Below, in pieces: positions 12,501 through 25,600 of a stretch of 64,000 nt of DNA. The notes beneath the pieces are model-generated. The model did not search any database. It was given only the letters and a program-made list of their open reading frames with translations, and was not told where the DNA came from. Every line of letters begins with the position of its first letter. Position 1 is the stretch's first letter. Source of the stretch: Nipponacmea schrenckii (taxonomy: Eukaryota; Mollusca; Gastropoda; Lottiidae). The position numbers and the translations under genes are program-made. The DNA is taken from assembly GCA_030562195.1 (NCBI GenBank), contig CM060203.1, positions 14,078,534 to 14,142,533 on the forward strand, in the 5' to 3' direction.

Positions 12501-15500
12501 TGTGAACAAGTAAGAGTCGGCGAGTTTCGTTCTAGTTATACTAAAACAAGATTATTATGTGAAAGTAGCTTGAAGATTTACAATGACTTGTGTGTCTCTG
12601 CCTTTAGGCTACAAATTGTTTACAGACTGAAATGTCAATTATAGTCTCCAGCATCACAAACAGATCTCATTCCTTTCTTTTCGAGATTTACGACCAGGAA
12701 ATAACATATATTTTCAAGTTTGCCGTGGGGTTTGTTAACTCGACTTTTAAAATGTGATGGTTCCAAAATATAAGCATCTCAAGAGGTCAATTCACTGGAC
12801 AGTAAGCCAGATTACAATATGACAATCAATCAATAAGATTTGTTGAAAACCTCAAATATGCCAGTTTGAGCCAATCTACAAGGTGTAATTAAAAATAAAT
12901 AAGAAAGCTTTTTTTTTTTTTACCTTGTCGGCTTACATCATTAAATGAAACTTTCACCTGCAGTAACTTCAGTATGACATCAACAGTAAGCTTGTCTCAA
13001 AATATCACAAACCTTAAATCATTTAAATTAATTCTATTTTCATGTATCCTTCCAAACATTCAACAAAACCAATAATCAAAGAAATCTGCGAATTATTAAA
13101 ATATAAGTTCTATTAAAGATGACGTCAAGAATGTTGTCGTCTGCTATCCTCGTGCTCCACATTGTAGTCCGAAATATTTCGACTCTAAAATCTGAATCTA
13201 TTTTCCGAAACACTGATTCTACGCTTCGCCTGATAGTATTTTGGTATGGGGTCGACTCAAAATCTACACAAGCTCCTTATCAATATTTAGATAGATATAT
13301 CGTAGGCTGATAGCATTAAACGTGTTAAACCTATCCAATTACTGACGTAGCGTTTTTGATAAAAAAAAAATTGGTGAGTATATTACAATTCAATAGTTAT
13401 ATTGCAGAATATAAAACAGTAAAAAGACTATCTCTGTACACTGGTGTAACAAACATCTTATTCAGTGGCAACTTAGTTAAAATTAAAGATCCATCAACAA
13501 ACGGAAATCGATAAAAATAATGCCATTGTTTTAGCACAATTACCCCACTTCACACTGCATGACTATCCGTCTTCGTCAACTTCATTTTGACCTCAGACAA
13601 CTGCCATTACGTATCTTACTAGTGCATCCAGGACCCTTAAAGTATCATAGGTAGGCCATTTAAATCATCAGTCCATTTCATTCCGCTAATAGGATGCTAT
13701 AATAAGCTCAACCGGAAGGTATATACCAACTTGGAAATGGAAAGTCACGAATAGGGCTTTATGTTGTTAAGTTCTATCATTAACCTCTATATGAATGATT
13801 CATGTGCTTTCTCCTCCAGATTCATCAAGGGATTGAAGTCAGACGCCACGCAGCCCTTAATACAATATGACCATATATTTCTTGTCTATATTATGCTCTA
13901 TATATAGCCTTGTTGTGATCTATCTCGAGGATGGAACAATAGGAATAGAAATTGTCCTTATAGAAACACACTTTCGTATCATTCTGCGTCCATGGCAGAG
14001 AGGGGAGACGCAATAAGAAGCCATTAATATGAATATGTATCATGTGATGCAAACCTCATACTCAATTGTACAAGCTGTTTTTCCTAACTTTTGTCTTAAC
14101 AGGACATGCAATGAGTTTTTACAATATTACAGTCCCTCCTATATTGTTCGCATACTATATCTTGGACTAATAAATACGGCTCTTGATGTATCAATAATTT
14201 ACCCAACCATCTTTTCCTGTTATAATTAGTACACTTTTTTTCTAGGATTTCTAGAGGCGTTAATGAATCTGGATAAAATCCCAAACAGGAAATTTGTAAA
14301 CAATTATTGCTGTAAGCTAATAAAATTCAGACAGATTTTTAGAAATTCGTTTATTTTAAATCATTTCTTTCGAAAAATAATTTTCGTTTCTAAGTCTCAT
14401 ATACTGACAGAAAGTCCAGTGTTTCTAGAAGTTTACTTTCCATTAATCATGCAATTTCTTCTTTCTTCAAATTAATGACATCGATAATTCCAGAAGGTGA
14501 ATTTGGTCTGGAGAGTTCACGAAGTAAAAATCAGTGAGTAGGTCAATAATTCCATTATGATATTAATCTGAACACCGTCTATAGACAGGCCGTCTGATAT
14601 CCCGGGGGAGGTCACACAACAATGAGTATATAGTTCGATATCGGAAGGAAACTTTGATAAAATAGAGTTTTACGTTTTGCTCACTTGATCACAGTAAGTT
14701 TTGGGGCATTTACAAAAATAATAATAAAGTATATAGCAATTTAAACATAACATAATCTTTATCGATGGGGTACGGAGTTTATCGCGTCTAACTGCTGCTA
14801 CCACAACCCTATGTATAACCAGTAGCCTGTCTTTGGGGACTATATATCACTATTCAATTTATCCGAACAGCAATCTTATTGCATTTGGAGTGATAATCTG
14901 TTTGAAGAAATTTTACAGGTCGAAAAGTAAACCCTCGACCAATCCATCTTCATAAAGAAAATATCGGGTTGTGTAATAGATGTGATAAAATTCCATTCAC
15001 CGCTAATGGATCATTATAAATAAATCCAATAAACAATAACCTCCATTTCTACTTATATTGTAAAAACACAGTCACTGGATGTGTGGCCTTGACTTGACGC
15101 AGATGCTATATGAATCCAATTACTGTATTTTTCATTTTCTTGTTGTTTCACCTATATATAGATTGAATTATACTAGTAATTATTTCATGACTGTCAGTTT
15201 TTGTCAATTTTCTCATTTCCCCTTCTGTTTATTGCCGAGTTTTTACTTTCTGTGGAAATTAGAGTAGGAATGTATTAGCTGTATCCGGGATACGCTCGTA
15301 TTTTTGTTGTAAATTATTTTCTCTCGTAAAATAATTTCAGTTAGAATTGCCTTCAACAGCGAATACTCCTTGTAATATAATGAATCTTTGCATTTTTTTT
15401 CTTTTTGAATAATTACCGTTATAACCTATAATAGCACTTGACTTCTAGAAATAAACTGAAATTGTCCTTCCTAATTGTCTGAACTATAATCGTATATCCA

Positions 15501-16307
15501 TGTTGTGCTTTATCGGAAAATGTAACTTAAATGTCCTACTTTCCGTAGTCGACCATGTCAGACTAAACAAATAGGGGTTTTACATCGCATATTTCTAGAC
15601 CCGCTTTAATTCGAGCTCTAATTGCGTCAAATACATCAATTTAAAGACTGGAGCGGAGTTGTTGCTTCTATTCATATTAATCTTTAAAGCTATCATGCCT
15701 GTTTTAAATTACCTTCCATAATGGGGTGTCATTTATTTCTTCAATATTAATTAGAATTTAATTAAAAGAATTTTAACGTCCGACTTTTCTGATTATGTTA
15801 TTCTGATAAAGGTCGTCATGCAGTGTGCAATGAGATAAATTATGTCACATTACCTTTGACGGATAATGAAGAAGGGAAACGCCATGAGTGTACAATGATA
15901 GATATTTGACCAGGACAGGAGCTTCTGGCTGCTATTTTTCAGCCCCACTGTCAAATGTTGATTAGTACTCCAATTCAATCTTCTGACATCTATTATTTAT
16001 CTCCTTTAATGAAAATGAAATCAATAGAGTTTAACGTCCTACTATTCTGCACTTTACGGGCTAAAGAAGACGGGTAGCGCCATGCAGCCCATGTATTATG
16101 CAATGGGGGAAATTTTGACAGGACATAGGCAGAACTACTTATTTTGCTGTATCACACAGCAACTCAAGTTTATTGTCCCATCAGACGAGATGCCCATGTC
16201 AGTCCCTCAGATCTGCGCCACTGACAAAGGGAAACCAAGCTGAAAAATCTGAATCTGGTTCACAAGCCACTCTTCACATCTTTTCAATTAATATTTAAAG
16301 ACAGCTT
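12501..16307. other. Gene-free region with dispersed repeat fragments
   Basis: No supported gene over ~3.8 kb. Two adjacent copies of the dispersed GAGTTTTACGTCCTAC family lie at about 15770-15960 and 16003-16250 (ACGTCCTACTATTCTGC, ATGTCAGTCCCTC, CACTGACAAAGGGAAACC). Confidence 0.6.
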
Positions 16308-18499
16308 GCCAGGCAAGGTAACATACGCCCACTGGCAGCTTTGTTAATGTACATGAAACATTTGGTATGACGCATTATTTTGTTAATTCATTCAAGAATG
16401 TAATTAACTAATAGCTGTATGTATTGACAACTTTGATCTTTATATATTTGATATTGAATTTTATCAATATCACACAGTAGCTTTGTTTAAATAACTAACA
16501 GTATATAAGCTTATATTTCAATAAATCATTTGAATAGCAAACGGTAGTATACATCACATCCATATTGCTTTTACTAAGTCAAGGGCAATAACTCAAAAAG
16601 CCGTTCATTCGATAATTTCCATACATGCATTCCAAGTTTCATTAAGATTGGATAAAAACTTTAGCCTCTAATGTGGATACAACCCAAATTTGACGCGTTT
16701 TTACCAAGTCAAGGGCAATAACTCAAAATCCGTTCATGCGAAAATTTCCATTTTCGAACTTGACCAAGATATCCGTAATATATACCTGTATACCAAGTTT
16801 CATTAAGATCGGATAGAAACTGTAGCCTCTTTTGTGGATACAACCCAAATTTGACGTGTTTTTACTAAGGTAAGGGCAATAACTCAAAAACCGTTCATGC
16901 GATAATTTCCATTTTCGAACTTGACCGAGATATCATCAATATATACATGTATACCAAGTTTCATTAAGATCGGATAAAAACTGTAGCCTCTATTGTGGAT
17001 ACAACCCAAATTTGACGTGTTTTTACCAAGTCAAGGGCAATAACTCAAAATCCGTTTATGCGATAATTTCCATTTTCGAACTTGACCGAGATATCATCAA
17101 TATATACATGTATACCAAGTTTCATTAAGATCGGATAAAAACTGTAGCCTCTATTGTGGATACAACCCAAATTTGACGCGTTTTTACCAAGTCAAGGGCA
17201 ATAACTCAAAATCCGTTTATGCGATAATTTCCATTTTCGAACTTGACCGAGATATCATCAATATATACATGTATACCAAGTTTTATTAAGATCGGATAAA
17301 AACTGTAGCCTCTATTGTGGATACAACCCAAATTTGACGCGTTTTTACTAAGTCAAGGGCAATTACTCAAAAACCGTTCATTCGATAATTTCCATACATT
17401 GCGATATCCAATTTACATTATCAAGAATCGATAAAAACTGTAGCCTCTATTTTGGATACAACCCAAATTTGACGCATTTGACGCGTCAAGGGCAATAACT
17501 CAAAAACCGTTTATGCGATAATTTCCATTTTCGAACTAAACCGAGATATCATCAATATATACATGTATACCAAGTTTTATTAAGATCGGATAAAAACTGT
17601 AGCCTCTATTGTGGATACAACCCAAATTTGACGGTTTTTACTAAGTCAAGGGCAATAACTCAAAACCGTTCATGCGATAATTTCCATTTTCGAACTTGAC
17701 CGAGATATCATCAATATATACATGTATACCAAGTTTCATTAAGATCGGATAAAAACTGTAGCCTCTATTGTGGATACAACCCAAATTTGACGCGTTTTTA
17801 CCAAGTCAAGGGCAATAACTCAAAATCCGTTCATGCGATAATTTCCATTTTCGAACTTGACCGAGATATCATCAATATATACATGTATACCAAGTTTCAT
17901 TAAGATCGGATAAAAACTGTAGCCTCTATTGTGGATACAACCCAAATTTGACGCGTTTTTACTAAGTCAAGGGCAATTATTCAAAAACCGTTCATGCGAT
18001 AATTTCCATTTTCGAACTTGACCGAGATATCATCAATATATACATGTATACCAAGTTTCATTAAGATCAGATAAAAACTGTAGCCTCTATTGTGGATACA
18101 ACCCAAATTTGACGCGTTTTTACCAAGTCAAGGGCAATAACTCAAAAACCGTTCATGCGATAATTTCCATTTTCGAACTTGACCGAGATATCATCAATAT
18201 ATACATGTATACCAAGTTTCATTAAGATCGGATAAAAACTGTAGCCTCTATTGTGGATACAACCCAAATTTGATGCGTTTTTACTAAGTCAAGGGCAATT
18301 ATTCAAAAACCGTTCATGCGATAATTTCCATTTTCGAACTTGACCGAGATATCATCAATATATACATGTATACCAAGTTTCATTAAGATCAGATAAAAAC
18401 TGTAGCCTCTATTGTGGATACAACAAATGTGGACGGACCGACGGACGGACAGGGGCGACGGCAATATACGTCCACATTTCCACGTGGGCGTATAAAAAC
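16308..18499 (+). mobile_element. Complete pearl-like element with ~11 tandem 161-bp core repeats
   Basis: The left end has AAGACAGCTTGCCAGGCAAG and CATACGCCCAC (16322-16332). A ~240-bp unique segment follows, then core repeats from about 16572 to 18425 at 161-bp spacing (AAGTCAAGGGCAATAACTC at 16706, 16867, 17028, 17189 and on). Next come a GGAC microsatellite (18430-18455) and the right end with GTGGGCGTATA (18484-18494), inverse to the left motif. The layout of short inverted ends, ~160-bp core array and ACGG tract is that of mollusc pearl/CvA elements. It has no coding capacity, so it is nonautonomous. Confidence 0.85.
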
Positions 18500-19660
18500 T
18501 ACCTAAATTAGTTATGTAATGTGGGCATAAAAAATTGATGAGCAGGGTTAAAGAAAAAACAAGAGTTTAATATCTAAGAATGCAAACAATAAAAGAGAAA
18601 ATGCAAACAATGGACATGGATTTTTTTTAGGTTAATAACATACGAGAATATCACAGCTGGTTAATCTAAAACAGAGAAAACTAATATTAAAAAATATAGC
18701 ATTCTAAATATTCAACACAGAAGAAAAATGAAAAAAATGAAATCAGTTTTACGTCCAACTCTCATGCACCTTATGTGCTAATTTAGACAGACAACCAATG
18801 AGGGCAATTTTCCCTAGAGAGCAGCATTGGCCTTCTCATTTTGCCATTTCTAACTGTCCAGTACACAAATGTTTTTGTAAAATAGAATATTCTAATAATG
18901 GTCTTCTGTTATATAACTTTGCTGCTGATTTTGCAGTGTGTAATTATGTAAAACTTTCAGGGCAAATTAACTTTCAGGAACTGCATTAACTCCTAGACTT
19001 TTAAAATAAATTTTATATGCGTTATAAAATTCAACTAACAGTAGATTAAAATGAAAAAAAAAATCTCAAAATAAAACATTAAAATTTCAAAAAAAATAAA
19101 ACAATGAGCAATAATCTTTTGAGTATCAAAAAAAAACAAAGTATCACAAAGTTACTATCATCAAAAAATGACAGCAATATCACATTAATGGATATATTAA
19201 TGATTTTTGAAGGAGGTCTAACAATGTTTAAAGGAATACTACCTCTTAGAATGAACATAAAGTTTAAAAATTTAAACTTTAACAATAAGAGTATATATGC
19301 ACCAGTTGATATATGTAAATAACATATATAAGATAAATCTAAAAAACTCAGTAATTTTCTATAAAAAAGCATTTGATTATTGAAAAAAGCTTATTAAATT
19401 GATAAAGCCTTTTTTTACTCATTCTTGAGAACTTAATTTTTATGTTCATTCTAAGAGGCAGCATCATTTAAAAAATCTATTTATTTCAAGTTAAAATTTA
19501 AGACATCCCAAATAAAATGTCTAAATAAATGTCGTTATATAGTACAAATTATTTGCTTGAATTGTATCCAGAATGAAAATTAAGGTTTTCCAGCAATTAA
19601 GTCAAATGAATTGCTTCATTGCTGTCAGTATTCAATTGCATTCAAGAATATCTTCATGAT
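18500..19660. other. Spacer downstream of ADAM17 (3' UTR and repeats)
   Basis: A copy of the GTTTTACGTCC dispersed repeat lies at about 18735-18970. Copies of a TCTTAGAATGAACATAAA palindromic repeat occur at about 19240-19310 and, inverted, at about 19410-19465. The ADAM17 3' UTR must occupy the right part; AATAAA on the minus strand occurs near 19480. Open frames here are AT-driven. Confidence 0.55.
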
Positions 19661-22600
19661 TTAATATTTCTTTTTTATTCCAGCAACAAATATTTCTTTT
19701 GGTGTTCGTGTTTTCTTATGTTGATCTGGAACCTTGACTTTTCTTCCATCTTGATCATAAATAAACGTTCGATCCTAAAAAAAAAAAATTAATCTTAATG
19801 TACTGACAAGGTTGATATACAGAATTTTTCCCTATTACTTTACGTGGGTTTCCGGTTTGAAAAATCCACAGGAAGTCGACTTTGTGTAGATTTTCCTCAA
19901 ATCATTTATGAACTCAGGAACAGTCCTGTTGTATGATAATATAAAGTTCGATCTTAATTAAATATCAAACAAGCATTATTCATTCCATTGTTCACTCCGA
20001 ACATTATAACAAAAAAATTCTTACCGATCGAGGCTCAATGTCCCATTCATTACGAAATCTTCTTTCTTTTTTCCTGTCCTAAAAATAAAAAAATAATATT
20101 AAAAAAAAATAAATAAAGAATAAATTAAAAAATAAATATACAAGGTATATATATGCCGCTAAATTAGCTGGTAACATAACTATTTAGACAAATATTAATT
20201 GCTGAAATTGAGCTTAATTAGCTGGTAAATTAAATATTGACATATATATATTCCTTTCTGATCCAGATCAAAATTAGAAAGTGACACACTTACATAATAT
20301 GAAACACAACAAGAAACTGGTATCCAGATAATAAGACTAAACACCAAGATGACACCAACTATATTATCTTTAAAAAATATCACTGAAATAAATACAGTAT
20401 AATCTAGTTAATAACACTGTGTAATATATAGAGTTATTATCTTTAAAAAATATCACTGAAATAAATACAGTATATTCTAGTTAATAACACTGTGTAATAT
20501 ATAGAGTTATTATCTTTAAAAAATATCACTGAAATAAATACAGTATATTCTAGTTAATAACACTGTGTAATATATAGAGTTGTTATCTTTAAAAAATATC
20601 ACTGAAATAAATACAGTATAATCTAGTTAATAACACTGTGTAATATATAGAGTTGTTATCTTTAAAAAATATCACTGAAATAAATACAGTATATTCTAGT
20701 TAATAACACTGTGTAATATATAGAGTTATTATCTTTAAAAAATATCACTGAAATAAATACAGTATATTCTAGTTAATAACACTGTGTAATATATAGAGTT
20801 ATTATCTTTAAAAATATCACTGAAATAAATACAGTATATTCAAGTTAATAACACTGTGTAATATATAGAGTTGTTATCTTTAAAAAATATCACTGAAATA
20901 AATACAGTATAATCTAGTTAATAACACTGTGTAATATATAGAGTTATTATCTTTAAAAAATATCACTGAAATAAATACAGTATATTCTAGTTAATAACAC
21001 TGTGTAATATATAGAGTTATCATCTTTAAAAAATATCACTGAAATAAATACAGTATATTCTAGTTAATAACACTGTTAATATATAGAGTTGTTATCTTTA
21101 GAAATATCACTGAAATAAATACAGTATATTCAGTTAATAACACTGTGTATATATATAGAGTTACCATCTTTAAAAAATATCACTGAAATAAATACAGTAT
21201 ATTCCAGTTAATAACACTGTGTAATATATAGAGTTATTATCTTTAAAAATATCACTGAAATAAATACAGTATATCTAGTTAATAACACTTGTAATATATA
21301 GAGTTATTATCTTTAAAAATATCACTGAAATAAATACAGTATATACAAGTTAATAACACTGTGTAATATATAGAGTTGTTATCTTTAAAAAATATCACTG
21401 AAATAAATACAGTATAATCTAGTTAATAACACTGTGTAATATATAGAGTTATTATCTTTAAAAATATCACTGAAATAAATACAGTATATTCTTGTTAATA
21501 ACACTGTGTAATATATAGAGTTTTATCTTTAAAAAATATCACTGAAATAAATACAGTATATCTAGTTAATAACACTGTGTAATATATAGAGTTGTTATCT
21601 TTAAAAAATATCACTGAAATAAATACAGTATATTCTTGTTAATAACACTGTGTAATATATAGAGTTATCATCTTTAAAAAATATCACTGAAATAAATACA
21701 GTATACTCTAGTTAATAACACTGTAATAAGTTTACACAAGTATCAGCAAAATTAAAATGTCATATACCCCTAGGGCTGTTGGAAATAATCTAAATATGGC
21801 AATACAGGATACCTGGATATATAATAGATACCGATCTGTGCCTATATGATTTCCACCCGCAATAAGCAGCCCTATATTCCAGTATCCTTTGCATGTGATA
21901 TTAATGATTTGTATCGCCAGATACGCCAGAAAAACCTTTTTTGGTGAAATTAAAATACTGTAATAATAAAATACGACTTACAAATTTTATCAAAGGTGAT
22001 ACTTTCTATAAAATCAAACAGCCTCTCTACCAAACTCTGGGCTGCCTTTTTACATGAACCCTAAAATAACAAATGTAATAAATTCATTTACTGGATAGAG
22101 GAAATTTCTTATTATTTTGTCAAAAATGCAAATTATTAGTATGATTTTCAAATTGCTAGTTCTTAGCTAGGTTTGAGTTTCTGGTTACACAATACACAAA
22201 ATTCGCTTAGATTAAGTTCAGATCGCACAGTTTGAAAAAAACCATCATAGAGGTAAAAGAAACTTACAGAAGCGCAGTAGCCTTGAAAACAAGGTCTACC
22301 ATCTGGTAAAGCTGTGAGAGGGTCGGCAGGTACACAGACATTACCAGTTACGTTTCCACGACAACATCTTCTGCAAGATGTATCCACTGTAAATATCCAA
22401 TGACATAATTTTTTAGAAAAAAGCATAAGTCAAAGCAAAACTTACATATAACCAATGCAACTGAAAGTTTGACGTCTAACTTGTCTACACATGTTGAGAA
22501 GACTAATATGAAGGGGTAAAATTTTGCAATGATATTGTGAAGCCTTTTTAAAGATAAATTCTAACATTGTTTACGGTCAAATCAAGCTTACTAAATGATT

Positions 22601-25600
22601 AATCAGTGTTTCTAATGAATAGTCCACGTATTCAATTTGTATGTGGGCAGAGAAATGCTTGGGTAATTCAAAGAAATTATTCAACTTCAAAACAAAAGGA
22701 AAAATTTGAATTGGGAAAAAATTTTGCAGGACCTTATGATGTTTCTTGACCTGGGGGAACAAGGAAATTTTCCTTTGTAAATTACGCTAATTACAACTTG
22801 TGAGACAAACTGGCATTTTATCTGATCATTAGAATATCTCTTCTTTCAATTGAAATGAGTATTAGCCGTACAATTATGGCATATATGAATAAAAATAAGG
22901 AAACCCATGTTTAAGTTATAAATAAATATTTTTCTGGTATGTATAAACAGATATATATAAACAATATACCCTGACATATATGAAATAAATTACCTTCTTC
23001 ACACAAACAAGGAGTTAATCCACTTTGTTCACAAAGACCCAGACACCTTCCACCTCGACATATGCCACTGAAATAATACATAACAATATTATACAAGAGT
23101 AATTCAGTGAGGCCACGCCTTCAAAATGTCTCTGAATTATCCTTGTGTCCTTATTCTGGTTACTATGTCAGATGCGTTTCCGTAAGATACTAACCAACAG
23201 TACCATGTAAAGATATAATATGACAGGCAACAGAAAACACCTATAATTTTACAAATGAGCTCTTCCAATCATACATATAGGCTACAGGTTCATATTATTA
23301 AAAAGTATGCATGTGCAGAAGAGTTCAATAGAAAGTTCAGGGATGTCAAATGGATAAATAGCAAATTATAACTAGCTTTAAACAAAACAGTTTCATTGCA
23401 ATCACCTCATAAAAGTACATTTCTTTTTTATTTGTAGAAGAACAGTATGTCAGATTACATGATATATCTGTCCCCATAAAATAGTGAAAGAAAATCTAAA
23501 ACATACTCATCTAAACAATCAGTGTCGTCATCAGCATCTTCCTCTGGTGGACATTCCAGGCTGTTCCCTGTACAATATCCTATCTTCTTACACGATGTAT
23601 AGGTATCGTTTCTACACACCGTTCCCACCTGTGCCATATCGCATGTACTTGCACAGCACTCATGGTTATATGGACTGAAGATGAAATGAAAATTACACAT
23701 GTCTTAAAATCTGGATGGTATATTTATTAATGTTAATCTAACCAAATCTATATGATAATAAATACCATAAATCAGCCAACTTATTATTTGAAAAGTACAC
23801 AACTATATTTCTACTTTCCCCAATCAAGGGATGTAGAACGTACACAGATGAACAAAGGACTTCTCACCAAAACAAAGCCAACTTTCTTCAAAAAAGAGCC
23901 TGTCTTAATGTATGATACATATATATCAAATTTGTAAGTTAAAAATTGTAACCCTCAACCAGGGTATTCCAGACCTTACCTGCAAACAGCCCCTTGTTTC
24001 AACTGGCAGCGTGTGTCACAGCATTCATCCTGACCATACCTCCCCAGGAACCCTGCATCACATTCCTCTCCTGGGTCTAATTTACCATTTCCACAATCTG
24101 TCACTGGGGTAGGCTCTAAAAACAGTTGCAGACGTAAAAAAAAAAAATCCATATAGTAATTACCCCAAGAAATGCTGTTTGACCAGTTTCGTCTTTGGAT
24201 ATTGAAGGAAAACTGCATCTTAGAATGAATATACCGGTAAGATTAAACAGCATATATTCATCAGTAAATATACCTGATGCCAAAAATAACATATATAATT
24301 TGATAAATCCCAAAAACTTAGGACAATAAAAAAAATTCAAGCTCAGTGACAATCAATCAAAAGTATTATACCTTTGAAGCACAAATCAGCTTTGGCTGCT
24401 AAGACTTCACTGACCCATCTCTTGCTGCATGGAGAGAATTTATTATTATTCGAATCGTAACCAGCTACTGAAAATGGATACATCAGATATTTTCCATCTC
24501 CTGAGAAAGAGGAAGGAGCACATTCGGACGTATCAGGATCATGCTCACTTCCCCAGTTGTGGCCGATCTCATGGGCTGTCACAAGATCTGATTGTTCTTT
24601 AAGAACTGTGTCTCCGTTGGCGTTAGAAGTGGATGTAAAAGCTGTGTTGAAAGCTGTTTCAAAGCCTGCTGATACACGTGCTGAAAGTAAAGATCTTGAA
24701 TTCAGATAATTTACAATTAACAATTGTTTTTTGAATGTCGACTCCTAATCAGAACAGAGAATAAACAGAAATAAACAATTTTCAACAACTACCGTAGCAC
24801 ACTGGGCCTTGGTTTATTGTCTAACCCAAACACTAAAGACTTTTTACATGTCAGTCCCTCTGACCTGCATCACTGACAAGGGGAAACCAGAATGAAGAAT
24901 CCAAAAGTTCATATCGACTTGTTTGGCAATTAAAGAAAAACTAACTATTTCATGACTTCAGTATCACCAAGAAAAATATGAGCTGACACAAAAAAAGTAT
25001 AGAAAGAAGAAAAGAATTGACTTACTTGGAGAGCAGATTCCACCAGCACTACCTAATCTACTTGAGGCTATATAAGCTAGGCCCAGAACATTGTCTGTGA
25101 AGCTTTCATGAGTAAATAGATGACCTAAACAATATGATGTCATGGTCAAATCTCGACCAAATATCTACAAATAGTAAAAATTTCAGAAAGGATACAGTAG
25201 GGCCCATTATATACTAGTATGTATTATATTCAAAGGTCCAGAATACTAGCTGGACCTAGGTCCAGAATACTAGCTGGACCTTGGTCAAGATCAATATTGA
25301 TGGTCGTCATTGGTCAAATATACCTATCTTACATGGATGACTATTTATACAAGCAAGGACCCCCTCTAAAGCAGTACTTTATAAATATTAATTAATTTTG
25401 TGCACTTGCTGTTCCATACCAAGATTAGTAGCAAATTGTATTCCTTTTTATCACCACACATATCATATGGAGGAATTTTTGGTAATGCCCAGCACAACTC
25501 CAAACTTTTCTCTCCCTTGCAACACCTACGTCACACCATCTCACCTTTAACAAATCTGTCGTCTGCCAATCACTCTTGTCCTTATTATAGTGGAGTGAAA

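Larger units (their letters stand above)
20294..24115 (-). other. ADAM17: ADAM17 exons 10-15: disintegrin, membrane-proximal region and transmembrane segment
   Basis: Exon 10 begins the disintegrin domain (CGNGKLDPGEECDAG, paired Cys DECCDTRC). Exon 11 continues it, with IGYCTGNSLECPPEEDADDD aligning to the ADAM17 disintegrin end. Exons 12 and 13 supply the cysteine-rich membrane-proximal domain, including SCRRCCRG and GRPCFQGYC. Exon 14 gives SCKKAAQSLVERLFDFIES, the amphipathic juxtamembrane helix. Exon 15 encodes the transmembrane helix starting DNIVGVILVFSLIIW. The first 21 bases of exon 15 together with its acceptor are repeated many times upstream (see the 73-bp array). Confidence 0.92.

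Noticed and set aside
20362..21726. CRISPR-like interpretation of the regular repeats
   Set aside because: Units are contiguous with no unique spacers, in a eukaryotic intron.
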